The translations under genes were made by a program, and so were the position numbers. A DNA stretch of 32,429 nucleotides from an uncultured Roseburia sp. Its GTDB lineage: Bacteria; Bacillota; Clostridia; Lachnospirales; Lachnospiraceae. The notes beneath the pieces were generated by a model, which had not been told where the DNA came from, made no database searches, and worked only from the letters and a program-made list of their open reading frames with translations. How positions within the stretch are numbered: the first letter of the stretch is position 1; each line of letters opens with the position of its first letter. The DNA is taken from the NCBI GenBank assembly GCA_947652855.1, contig CANTEO010000027.1, positions 1 through 32,429 of the forward strand, given 5' to 3'. Of this stretch, positions 1-7,122 are shown one piece after another.

Positions 1-8
1 GATAAAAT

Positions 9-70
9 GAAGCTGCCGCTTCACGAATTTTCATTCGTTAAAGCGACAGCCCCTTGAATCTTTTAGATTC
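9..70. repeat. Two tandem hairpins at left edge
   Basis: Bases 12-28 and 33-50 form an imperfect stem of about 16 bp around a TTTC loop; the inner part ACGAAT/ATTCGT is perfect. A second hairpin, GAATC-TTTTA-GATTC, follows at 56-70. No clear T tract follows on the plus strand; on the minus strand a weak T-rich tail follows. It may be the end signal of a gene outside the window, but that cannot be seen here. Bases 71-177 hold nothing I recognise. Confidence 0.4.
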
Positions 71-177
71 ATTTGATAGGAATATTTCTATGAGTTGTAC
101 TTTAGGATGGACGGCCTGTTTACAAGCGCATTTGTTACGTTCAGCATGGCGTGAAATATCTTGGGGCGAAACGAAGC

Positions 178-205
178 TTGAAATGCGCATGAATTTTGAT
201 ATAAT
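178..205 (+). promoter_or_regulatory. Sigma-A-type promoter for the proB operon
   Basis: TTGAAA (178-183) and TATAAT (200-205) are separated by 16 bases, a near-consensus housekeeping promoter. The expected start of transcription is about 40 bases before the first gene at 252, leaving room for its GGAGG ribosome binding site near 239. It should drive the whole set from the small DUF3006-like gene through proA. Confidence 0.7.
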
Positions 206-251
206 GGAAATTGTGTACAATGACGGCATAAGCCAACGGAGGGAAGTTTAG

Positions 252-422
252 ATGGAGACATGGTATTATGAAGTAGTCAGCATAGAAGGCGACTACGCGA
301 ACATAAGGCGCGTGGACAAGGCGGGAGAAGATGTAAAGCTGGTCGCCCGCGCCCTGCTGCCCATGGAGATTACGGAAGGCAGCAGGCTCAAATATGAAAT
401 GCTGCAATATGAGATGGCATAG
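252..422 (+). CDS. Small DUF3006-like protein
   Basis: This 56-residue ORF begins with ATG behind a good GGAGGG ribosome binding site and ends 12 bases before proB, so it is almost certainly the first gene of the proline operon. The sequence contains EGDYANIRR near the N-terminus and ARALLPMEITEGS in the middle. This matches the DUF3006 pattern I know (an aromatic/EGDxA start, then a 'lpkeakEGD' segment), although it is shorter than many members. It has no signal peptide or membrane segment and looks like a single small beta-rich cytoplasmic domain. Its function is unknown. Family assignment is by pattern memory only; that the gene is real is supported by its promoter, ribosome binding site and operon spacing. 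Confidence 0.65.
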   Translation: METWYYEVVSIEGDYANIRRVDKAGEDVKLVARALLPMEITEGSRLKYEMLQYEMA

Positions 423-434
423 GGGAAGGCAGAG

Positions 435-1265
435 ATGGAAAAGAAACGTGTCATTATAAAAATCGGCTCCTCTTCGCTGCAGCATCAGGAGACAGGGAAG
501 CTGGACTTCTTGAAAATGGAGCGCCTGGTAAGGGAGCTGTGCGACCTAAGGAACCATGGCATGGACGTCTGCCTCGTCAGCTCCGGCGCCATCGCGGTCG
601 GCCGGGCGTTTATGGGGCTTAAGCGGCAGCCGGATTCCATTGCCAGAAAGCAGGCTTGCGCGTCGGTCGGGCAGGCGAGGCTGATGATGACGTACCAGAA
701 AATGTTCGCGGAGTATCATCAGACGGCGGGGCAGGTCCTGATGACAAAGAATACGATGTTTGACCTTGTGGCGCGGAAAAACGCGCAAAACACGTTTGAG
801 GAGCTGTTTGGCCTCGGCGTCATCCCGATTGTGAATGAAAACGACACTGTCTCCACATATGAGATGCAGTTTGGGGACAACGACACGCTGTCCGCCCTTG
901 TGGCCTCTCTTGTGTCAGCGGATCTTTTAATTTTGCTGTCGGACATTGACGGGCTGTTTACGGACGATCCCCGCAGCAATCCGGGGGCCAGGCTGATCCG
1001 CGAGGTGGATCAGATCCACGACGGCCTGTTTCGTATGGCGAAGGAATCCACGGGGAGCGACGTGGGGACCGGGGGGATGGCGACGAAGCTGACCGCGGCC
1101 AAGATCGCCACCAAATCGGGGGCGGACATGATTATTGCGAATGGGAAAGACGTAGGCGTGATTCACAGGATTTTTGAGGGGGATTGCGTCGGGACGCTGT
1201 TCCATGCGAACTATGATGAAGATTTTTATATCAGCGATTATATAGAGGAGACATTTCACGTATGA
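435..1265 (+). CDS. proB: Glutamate 5-kinase
   Basis: ProB phosphorylates L-glutamate with ATP to give gamma-glutamyl phosphate, the first step of proline synthesis in the cytoplasm. The 276-residue protein shows the amino-acid-kinase fold throughout: IKIGSSSL at the N-terminus, VSSGAIAVG near residue 50, NENDTV and FGDNDTLSALVA in the middle, SDIDGLFTDDPR, and GTGGMATKLTAAKIA toward the C-terminus. It stops after the kinase domain and lacks the C-terminal PUA domain found in the roughly 370-residue E. coli enzyme, a recognised short form. Its stop overlaps the next ATG (ATGA), indicating translational coupling. Its partner proA lies two genes downstream. In this family the kinase is usually the proline-feedback point; no sequence-level regulation is visible here. 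Confidence 0.95.
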   Translation: MEKKRVIIKIGSSSLQHQETGKLDFLKMERLVRELCDLRNHGMDVCLVSSGAIAVGRAFMGLKRQPDSIARKQACASVGQARLMMTYQKMFAEYHQTAGQVLMTKNTMFDLVARKNAQNTFEELFGLGVIPIVNENDTVSTYEMQFGDNDTLSALVASLVSADLLILLSDIDGLFTDDPRSNPGARLIREVDQIHDGLFRMAKESTGSDVGTGGMATKLTAAKIATKSGADMIIANGKDVGVIHRIFEGDCVGTLFHANYDEDFYISDYIEETFHV

Positions 1266-1483
1266 ACCAACAGGGCATAGACAGAATCAACGAATTGTAC
1301 CGCAAGTCAAAGGCGGAGGGCCTGACAGAAACGGAGAGGAAGGAGCAGGCCCTGCTAAGGCAGGAGTTTGTCGCGAACGTCAGGAAGAACCTAAAGGCGC
1401 AGCTGGATCACATTGATATGGTGGATGAGGACGGGGCGGTTTACAATCTGGGTGAGAGGCATGGAAGAGAAACGGCAAATTAG
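1262..1483 (+). CDS. DUF896 (YnzC-like) small protein
   Basis: This 73-residue protein overlaps proB by four bases. It carries the typical DUF896 pattern: INELYRKSKAEGLTETERKEQ, then LRQEFVANVRKNLKAQLDHI, which in the family forms a short helical hairpin. Bacillus YnzC belongs to this family; its biochemical role is not established. There is no export signal or membrane segment. Its last 23 bases overlap the start of the 5-FCL gene. DUF896 genes occur in many genomic settings in Firmicutes, so its place between proB and proA probably reflects operon packing more than a role in proline synthesis, which is inference. Confidence 0.85.
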   Translation: MNQQGIDRINELYRKSKAEGLTETERKEQALLRQEFVANVRKNLKAQLDHIDMVDEDGAVYNLGERHGRETAN

Positions 1484-2057
1484 GAGGCGGCACATCCTGG
1501 CGCGGGACGCGATGCCAAAGGAGGAGGCCAGGCGGCGCTCCGCGGCGGTCTGCTTTGCGCTGCGGGAATTTTTGGAAAAAGAGCCTGCGCTTTTGGCGGC
1601 GGGCGTGTACGGCTATTTCCCCCATGGCAGCGAGGCGTCCCTGATGGAGCTGTATCAATGGATGCTTTGTAAAGGGATTCCATTGGCGTTTCCGAAGGTC
1701 TGCGGGGATGCGATGGAATTTTACCCGGTGTCGTCCATGGATGAGTTTGCGGAAGGGGCGTTTCGCATTATGGAGCCGGTAAATACGGACTGCCCGGCAG
1801 CGTGGGGGCGTGCGGCGTGCCTGGTTCCCGGCAGCGTCTTTGACCGTCGGGGAAACCGGTATGGCTATGGAAAGGGCTATTATGACCGTTATTTTTCCAG
1901 ATGCCCGGAATTGATCCGGATTGGCGTTGCGTTCGAAAGCCAGGTGGAGGAGCGGATTTTGGCAGAGGATTTTGACGTAAGGATGCAGGCGGTTGTGACG
2001 GAGCGGGGCGTATTTTGCAGCGGTTTAAAGGGGCCTGCTGTGACAGGCAATTTATGA
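1461..2057 (+). CDS. 5-formyltetrahydrofolate cyclo-ligase
   Basis: This enzyme converts 5-formyltetrahydrofolate to 5,10-methenyltetrahydrofolate using ATP, returning a storage or dead-end folate to the one-carbon pool. The diagnostic C-terminal block GNRYGYGKGYYDRYF is present, with PGSVFDRRG just before it and a basic N-terminus (RQIRRRHILARD) of the type that binds ATP. The reading frame is open from 1413, but I chose the ATG at 1461 because it gives 198 residues, the usual family length, and begins MEEKRQ at the normal domain start. It then overlaps the DUF896 gene by 23 bases. It sits directly before proA, so folate salvage is probably co-transcribed with proline synthesis. Confidence 0.9.
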   Translation: MEEKRQIRRRHILARDAMPKEEARRRSAAVCFALREFLEKEPALLAAGVYGYFPHGSEASLMELYQWMLCKGIPLAFPKVCGDAMEFYPVSSMDEFAEGAFRIMEPVNTDCPAAWGRAACLVPGSVFDRRGNRYGYGKGYYDRYFSRCPELIRIGVAFESQVEERILAEDFDVRMQAVVTERGVFCSGLKGPAVTGNL

Positions 2058-2073
2058 TAACGGAGGAGATGGA

Positions 2074-3327
2074 ATGGATTTACTGGAGCTATGCAAGAAG
2101 GCAAAAGAAGCGAAGCAGCAGATTGGGGCGCTTTCTACACGGCAGAAGAACGAGGCGCTTTTGGCGGCGGCGGAGCTGCTTATGGCGCAGCAGGACAAAT
2201 TGATTGACGCGAACAGGCTGGATTTGGAGCAGGGAAAGAAAAACCAGATGCCGGAGGGGCTTTTGGACCGTTTGATGCTAAACGGGGACAGGATTGCGCA
2301 GATGGCGGAGGGCTTACGCCAGATTGCGCGGCTTGACGACCCGGTCGGCGAGGTGCTTTCTATGAAAAGGCGGCCGAACGGGCTGATGATCGGAAAAAAA
2401 CGCGTTCCGCTTGGGGTCATTGGGATCATCTATGAGTCCCGGCCGAATGTGACGGCGGATGCGTTCGGCCTGTGCCATAAGACGGGGAATGTCGTGATCT
2501 TAAGGGGCGGAAAAGACGCCATTCACTCCAATCAGGCGATTGTGTCCTGCCTGAAGGATGCCTTGAAGGGGCAGGGCCTGCCCACAGAGGCGGTTTCCTT
2601 CCTGACGGACTCTTCTCATGAGACGGCAAGGGAGTTCATGCATATGAACGGCTATGTCGATGTGCTGATTCCAAGGGGCGGGGCGGGGCTGATCCGCACA
2701 GTGGTGGAGAACGCGACGGTTCCGGTCATTGAGACGGGAACCGGGAACTGTCATGTATTTGTGGATGAAAGCGCAGATTTTGACATGGCGGCGGACATTA
2801 TCTTTAACGCAAAGACGCAGCGCATTGGCGTCTGCAATGCCTGTGAGTCGGTTTTGGTCCATGAAAAAATCGCGGGCCGTTTTTTGCCTCTGCTCTTTCA
2901 AAGGCTTTCCGAGAAAAAAGTCGAAATCCGCGCAGACGAAGAGGCCAGACGGGCGTTGCCGGAGTCGGATTTTGTCGTATCCGCCACAGAGGAGGATTGG
3001 GGGACGGAATATCTGGACTATAAGGTTTCCGTTAAGACAGTGCCGGACATCGCGGCGGCGGTCGCGCATATCAACCGTTATAATACCGGGCATTCTGAGG
3101 CGATTGTCACGAAGGACTATGCCAATGCGGAGAAGTTTTTGAATGAGGTGGACGCGGCGGCGGTATATGTCAATGCAAGCACCCGCTTCACGGACGGGTT
3201 TGAGTTTGGGTTTGGCGCGGAGATCGGCATCAGCACGCAGAAGCTGCACGCCAGGGGGCCGATGGGATTAGAGGCCCTGACAAGCACGAAATACATTATT
3301 TATGGCAATGGGCAGATTCGGCGATAA
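2074..3327 (+). CDS. proA: Gamma-glutamyl phosphate reductase
   Basis: ProA reduces gamma-glutamyl phosphate with NADPH to glutamate 5-semialdehyde, which cyclises toward proline. The 417-residue length is standard. Visible family blocks are PLGVIGIIYESRPNVTADA, LRGGKDAIHSN, PRGGAGLI, the VIETGTGNCHVFVD segment, and RIGVCNACESVLVH, which holds the catalytic cysteine region of this aldehyde-dehydrogenase-like family. The C-terminus (GLEALTSTKYIIYGNGQIR) is intact. A ribosome binding site (CGGAGGAG) lies 10 bases before the ATG. ProA and ProB are thought to work together because the phosphate intermediate is labile, which fits their shared operon. The next gene downstream looks foreign. Confidence 0.95.
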   Translation: MDLLELCKKAKEAKQQIGALSTRQKNEALLAAAELLMAQQDKLIDANRLDLEQGKKNQMPEGLLDRLMLNGDRIAQMAEGLRQIARLDDPVGEVLSMKRRPNGLMIGKKRVPLGVIGIIYESRPNVTADAFGLCHKTGNVVILRGGKDAIHSNQAIVSCLKDALKGQGLPTEAVSFLTDSSHETAREFMHMNGYVDVLIPRGGAGLIRTVVENATVPVIETGTGNCHVFVDESADFDMAADIIFNAKTQRIGVCNACESVLVHEKIAGRFLPLLFQRLSEKKVEIRADEEARRALPESDFVVSATEEDWGTEYLDYKVSVKTVPDIAAAVAHINRYNTGHSEAIVTKDYANAEKFLNEVDAAAVYVNASTRFTDGFEFGFGAEIGISTQKLHARGPMGLEALTSTKYIIYGNGQIRR

Positions 3328-3394
3328 GAAATTGTCTTTATATGATATAGCCGCAGAGCTTCCCATAGAAGAGCCTTCCCGAACGTGTGAGTAA
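3302..3394 (+). pseudogene. Possible 3' remnant of an LPD3-like gene
   Basis: In the +1 frame relative to the end of proA there is a 30-codon open stretch whose middle reads KLSLYDIAAELP. The tail of the intact gene just downstream reads KLYLYDIINIKK. About 17 of 21 bases match over the KLxLYDI part. This could be the fossil end of a second copy of the downstream gene, joined to the end of proA by recombination. The match is short and chance is possible. Confidence 0.2.
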
Positions 3395-3440
3395 ACAGGA
3401 TTCTGAAAGGATACAAGAGGAGAGCGGATAGTGAGGGAAT

Positions 3441-3965
3441 ATGGAAAGAAACATAAGCGTCATAAAAGATGTGAATGGGAAGCAGATTGTTATTGTAAAT
3501 GATATTCGTTTTAAGGGAAAAAGAAATATAGATTGGGATGAGGTGGAGCAGTATTTAAAACAGTATGTTGGAGAATTTATAGAAATTGCCGAAAGTAAAG
3601 AAATTATATATATTGGCAGTGACCTGCCTGATGAATATTCGAGCTCGAAGTATACTGCAAAATTAAAAGGAGCATTGGCAAAGGCAAAAGCAAATGCCGC
3701 ACAGGGAATTCCGGAGATCATAGAAATTGCGGAGAATAAAAGATTTCAGGAAAATTTGGAAAGAAAACATAGCAAAAATGCAAAATATGGCTGGTATCGC
3801 TATGATTCCAGATTTGCAATACCAGTTTTTGATGAAAATGATGATGTTTTGCGGTATAATATATTTCATGCAGAGTTGGTGATAAGACATTCTGAAAACA
3901 GAAAGCTGTATTTATATGATATCATAAATATAAAAAAAGAAACGAGCACCCCGCTTGAGCCATAA
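3441..3965 (+). CDS. Orphan domain of phage/mobile polyvalent-protein type
   Basis: This 174-residue protein is clearly richer in A and T than its neighbours and uses many AAA, ATA and TTA codons, suggesting transfer. It has no signal peptide or membrane segment. From memory, segments such as LKGALAKAKANAAQG, HSKNAKYGWYRYDSRF, YNIFHAELVIRH and LYLYDIINIKKETS resemble a domain at the C-terminus of very large phage and conjugative-element proteins in Clostridia (the LPD3 or barnase/EndoU-like nuclease 3 groups; I cannot separate the two here). Several spaced His, Arg and Tyr residues could be catalytic, but that is inference. A GAGGGAAT ribosome binding site precedes the ATG. It stands alone between proA and miaB with no phage genes nearby. 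Function is not known. Confidence 0.6.
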   Translation: MERNISVIKDVNGKQIVIVNDIRFKGKRNIDWDEVEQYLKQYVGEFIEIAESKEIIYIGSDLPDEYSSSKYTAKLKGALAKAKANAAQGIPEIIEIAENKRFQENLERKHSKNAKYGWYRYDSRFAIPVFDENDDVLRYNIFHAELVIRHSENRKLYLYDIINIKKETSTPLEP

Positions 3966-4037
3966 AGCTGTACGGTAAAAAACCCGCTTCTTTTTATGTG
4001 CTAATTATATGATAGAAAGGGAGAAAAGTCAAGGAAA

Positions 4038-5513
4038 ATGGATCATGAAATCGACTTAGATAAAATAGACAGAAATTCAGAGCCGCCGACAGAGGAGCCT
4101 GCCCGCCAATATTACTTCATGGCGAAATGCCGGCAGCGTGTCTTGGAGCTTGCGCAAAAAAACGGACGTCTCCCGACGGCCTGCATTCAGACCTTTGGCT
4201 GTCAGATGAACGCCAGGGATTCGGAAAAGCTGACCGGGATCCTAAAACTGCTTGGCTACCAGGCCGTGGAGACGGAAGAGGCGGATCTTGTGCTTTATAA
4301 CACCTGCACCGTGCGGGAGAACGCCAACAACAAAGTGTATGGGCGGCTTGGGGTCCTGCATGGCTTTCAGAAAAAAAATCCCGGGATGCTGATTGCGCTG
4401 TGCGGCTGCATGATGCAGGAGCCTTCTGTGGTGGAGAAGATAAAGAAAAGCTATCCGTTCGTCAACCTGATTTTCGGGACGCATAACCTCTATCGCTTCG
4501 CGGAGCTTTTGGATACGGCGTTTGAGAACGCCTTGGGCGAAGGGCGGGGCAAAGGGGCGCGCCGTCCTGTGATTGACGTATGGAAGGATGCGGGACAGAT
4601 TGTGGAAGACCTTCCGAATGAGCGGAAATATGCGTTTAAGTCCGGCGTGAACATTATGTATGGCTGCGACAATTTCTGCAGCTACTGCATCGTGCCATAT
4701 GTCCGGGGCAGGGAACGCAGCAGAGAGCCGGAGGAGATTCTGCGGGAGATAGGGGCCCTTGCCGCGGACGGCGTGAAGGAGGTCATGCTGTTGGGGCAGA
4801 ACGTCAATTCCTATGGGAAAGGCTTAAGCCGGCCAATGACATTTGCGCGATTGCTGCAGGAAGTGGAGGGGGTGGAGGGCCTTAAGCGCATCCGTTTCAT
4901 GACGTCCCATCCGAAAGACCTTTCGGATGAGCTGATTGACGTGATGCGGCGTTCCGAAAAAATCTGCAGCCATCTGCACCTTCCCTTACAGTCCGGCAGC
5001 GATGCGGTTTTAAAGCGGATGAACCGGAACTACACAAAGGAGGGCTATCTGCGCCTCGTGGAGAAGCTTAGGGGCGCGATGCCAAAGCTTGCGATTACGA
5101 CGGACATTATCGTGGGCTTTCCGGGTGAGACGGAAGAGGATTTTTTAGAGACGCTGGATGTTGTGCGGAAGGCGGAATTTGACAGCGCGTTCACGTTTCT
5201 GTATTCGAAGCGGACAGGCACCCCGGCGGCGGCAATGGAGCGTCAGGTTCCGACGGAGGACATGAAGCGGCGGTTTTCGCTTCTGTTAAAGGAAGTGCAG
5301 GAAATTGCGGCAAGGAAAGCGGCGCTCCTTTCCGGGAGCGTACAGAAGGTTTTGGTGGAGCAGGTCAACGAGCAGGACGGCACGCTTGTGACAGGCAGGA
5401 TGGAAAACAATTCCGTCGTCCATCTGCCAGGGACAAAAGAGCTGATCGGAACCATCATAGACGTTTCTTTGGAGGAGTGCAAAGGCTTTTATTATATGGG
5501 AAAGGCAATCTGA
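4038..5513 (+). CDS. miaB: tRNA-2-methylthio-N6-dimethylallyladenosine synthase
   Basis: MiaB is a radical-SAM methylthiotransferase that adds a 2-methylthio group to i6A37 in tRNAs reading U-starting codons. The N-terminal cluster-binding cysteines appear in TFGCQMNARDSE, YNTCTVREN and LCGCMMQE. The radical-SAM CxxxCxxC motif is at residues 210-217 (CDNFCSYC), followed by VPYVRGRERSR. The LPLQSGSD segment and the TDIIVGFPGETEEDF block follow, and a C-terminal TRAM-type RNA-binding region ends near VHLPGTKELIGTIIDV. The 491 residues include a roughly 45-residue N-terminal extension before the first cysteine motif, common in Clostridia. The stop is one base before the next gene, so the two are coupled. 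Confidence 0.93.
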   Translation: MDHEIDLDKIDRNSEPPTEEPARQYYFMAKCRQRVLELAQKNGRLPTACIQTFGCQMNARDSEKLTGILKLLGYQAVETEEADLVLYNTCTVRENANNKVYGRLGVLHGFQKKNPGMLIALCGCMMQEPSVVEKIKKSYPFVNLIFGTHNLYRFAELLDTAFENALGEGRGKGARRPVIDVWKDAGQIVEDLPNERKYAFKSGVNIMYGCDNFCSYCIVPYVRGRERSREPEEILREIGALAADGVKEVMLLGQNVNSYGKGLSRPMTFARLLQEVEGVEGLKRIRFMTSHPKDLSDELIDVMRRSEKICSHLHLPLQSGSDAVLKRMNRNYTKEGYLRLVEKLRGAMPKLAITTDIIVGFPGETEEDFLETLDVVRKAEFDSAFTFLYSKRTGTPAAAMERQVPTEDMKRRFSLLLKEVQEIAARKAALLSGSVQKVLVEQVNEQDGTLVTGRMENNSVVHLPGTKELIGTIIDVSLEECKGFYYMGKAI

Positions 5514-5514
5514 C

Positions 5515-5934
5515 ATGGCGAGGCGATTTGGAAAAAATGACGGCATTTTTTTCGGCGTGCTGCTTCTTGTGCTGATTGTGGGCTTTGCCTGGCATTCTGT
5601 CACGAAGGAAGGCGGCGATTTCGTGAAGGTCACTGTCAACGGGCAGCTTTATGGGACGTATTCCTTAAAAAAGGATCGGACGGTGGACATCGTGACCCCT
5701 GAGGCGGGGAGGAACGAGCTGAAGATTGAACGGGGCAGGGCGGACATGGTGGACGCCTCCTGCCCGGACAGGCTCTGCGTGCATCAGAGGGCGGTTTCCA
5801 AAGCGAAGGAGACGATCGTGTGCCTGCCCAATAAGGTTGTCGTGGAAGTGGTGGGCGGGGCCGGGGCGGATTTGGACGCTGTGACGGCCCGAATGCCGTT
5901 TTTGTTCTGTTTTGGTTCGGAAAGATGCCGATAG
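5515..5934 (+). CDS. Membrane-anchored NusG domain II protein
   Basis: This 139-residue protein starts one base after miaB. Residues about 9-28 (GIFFGVLLLVLIVGFAW) form one membrane segment after a short basic N-terminus, so the remainder should face outside. The exterior part matches the NusG domain II family: VKVTVNGQLYGTYSL, then a short beta domain ending with DASCPDRLCVHQ and ETIVCLPNKVVVEV. The conserved cysteine pair and the following VCLPN are typical of this group. The role is unknown. In many Clostridia it lies next to a Gx-type transporter gene, as here, and often near an ApbE flavin transferase; no ApbE gene is seen in this window. It is not the transcription factor NusG itself. 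Confidence 0.85.
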   Translation: MARRFGKNDGIFFGVLLLVLIVGFAWHSVTKEGGDFVKVTVNGQLYGTYSLKKDRTVDIVTPEAGRNELKIERGRADMVDASCPDRLCVHQRAVSKAKETIVCLPNKVVVEVVGGAGADLDAVTARMPFLFCFGSERCR

Positions 5935-5946
5935 ACAGGTGGTTTT

Positions 5947-6432
5947 ATGAAGCGTAATACAGCATATTTTGGGATGCTCTTATCTTTGGCGCTCATATGC
6001 GGCTACGTGGAGTCGCTGATTCCGGTTTCGTTTGGGGTTCCGGGCGTAAAATTGGGGCTGGCGAATATTGTGGCGGTCGTGATGCTTTACCATGACGGCG
6101 TGAAGGCCGCGGCCGTCATTTCCGTGCTTCGGATTTTGCTTGGCGGGTTTTTGTTTGGGAATCCGTTTAGCATAATCTATAGCCTGGGCGGCGGCCTGCT
6201 TAGCCTTGCCGTAATGTGCCTGCTGAAGCGGCGGTTTTCGCTCAATGTGGCGTCTGTCAGCGTCGCGGGCGGCATTTCCCATAATATCGGGCAGCTTTGC
6301 GTGGCGTCTGCCGTAGTGGAGAATTATCATATTTTTTATTATGCGCCGATGCTGCTCTTGGCCGGGACGGCCACGGGCTTTTTGATTGGGGTTTTGTCGC
6401 GCGAAATTTTGTTCCGGCTTTCCGGGCGATAG
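5947..6432 (+). CDS. Gx transporter family membrane protein
   Basis: This is a 161-residue, strongly hydrophobic protein with about five membrane segments. It contains VPGVKLGLANIVAVVMLY and LRILLGGFLFGNPFSIIYSLGGGLLSL, characteristic of the 'Gx transporter' family once labelled heptaprenyl diphosphate synthase component I. The fold resembles substrate-binding subunits of ECF-type transporters, but the substrate is not known and cannot be read from sequence. It follows the NusG domain II gene with a 12-base gap, a conserved pairing, and is followed within 9 bases by ruvA, so read-through into ruvAB is likely. The older prenyl synthase annotation should not be copied. Confidence 0.82.
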   Translation: MKRNTAYFGMLLSLALICGYVESLIPVSFGVPGVKLGLANIVAVVMLYHDGVKAAAVISVLRILLGGFLFGNPFSIIYSLGGGLLSLAVMCLLKRRFSLNVASVSVAGGISHNIGQLCVASAVVENYHIFYYAPMLLLAGTATGFLIGVLSREILFRLSGR

Positions 6433-6441
6433 GGAGGAATC

Positions 6442-7050
6442 ATGTTTTCATATATCAAAGGGACATTGGAGGAAATTTTAGAGGGACAGGTCGTGGTGGA
6501 GAGCCATGGGGTCGGCTATCAGATCTGCACTCCCAAGGGCATCGTGGACGAGCTGCCCCCCAGGGGGGAGGCCGTCAAGATTTACACCTATTTCAGCGTC
6601 AAGGAGGACGGCGTCTCTTTATATGGATTTTCGACAAAAGAGGGGCGGCGGCTGTTTGGCCTGTTATTAAAAGTGAACGGAATTGGGCCAAAGGGAGCGT
6701 TAGGCATCCTTTCCGCGCTGTCTGAGGATGAGCTGCGCTTTGCGGTGCTGGCCGGGGACGCGAAGGCAATTGCAAAGGCGCCGGGCGTAGGGGCGAAATC
6801 GGCGCAGCGCATTATCTTGGAATTGAGGGATAAGCTGAATTTGGAGGAGATGCATGGAATTTCTGCGGCCGGCGAGGCGAAAGCCGCCCCTTCGGAACAG
6901 ACCGCGTCAAATGAGGCGGCGCAGGCATTGATGGCGCTTGGCTATTCCTCCTCGGAGGCGCTGTCTGCGGTTGCGAAAGTGGAGGCTTTAGAAGGCGCGG
7001 ACGTGGAGGAGATCTTAAAGGCGGCGTTAAAGCAGATGGCGTTGCTTTAA
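6442..7050 (+). CDS. ruvA: Holliday junction helicase subunit RuvA
   Basis: RuvA binds four-way DNA junctions and loads RuvB for branch migration in recombinational repair. The 202-residue protein starts with the OB-fold sequence MFSYIKGTLEEI and has the two helix-hairpin-helix motifs VNGIGPKGALGILS and APGVGAKSAQRIILELRDKL. An Ala/Glu-rich linker (about residues 140-152) leads to the C-terminal domain ALMALGYSSSEALSAV that contacts RuvB. A GGGAGGAAT ribosome binding site precedes the ATG. ruvB follows after 72 bases, the common order in bacteria. Confidence 0.95.
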   Translation: MFSYIKGTLEEILEGQVVVESHGVGYQICTPKGIVDELPPRGEAVKIYTYFSVKEDGVSLYGFSTKEGRRLFGLLLKVNGIGPKGALGILSALSEDELRFAVLAGDAKAIAKAPGVGAKSAQRIILELRDKLNLEEMHGISAAGEAKAAPSEQTASNEAAQALMALGYSSSEALSAVAKVEALEGADVEEILKAALKQMALL

Positions 7051-7122
7051 CCGCGTCAGGGAAACCAGGCGCCTGGCAGCAGGAAAAGGCGTCAAAACGG
7101 TTAGGAAGAAACGGAGCATGGC

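Noticed and set aside
2500..3249. A 249-codon open frame on the minus strand
   Set aside because: It is opposite proA, whose motifs are intact; it has no ribosome binding site or recognisable domain.
3328..4037. Possible insertion sequence or prophage around the AT-rich gene
   Set aside because: No terminal inverted repeats, target duplications, transposase or integrase could be seen; only a single foreign-looking gene is present.
7065..7076. 12-base palindrome CCAGGCGCCTGG between ruvA and ruvB
   Set aside because: Short GC-rich palindromes arise by chance in this composition, and no promoter or known operator is attached to it.
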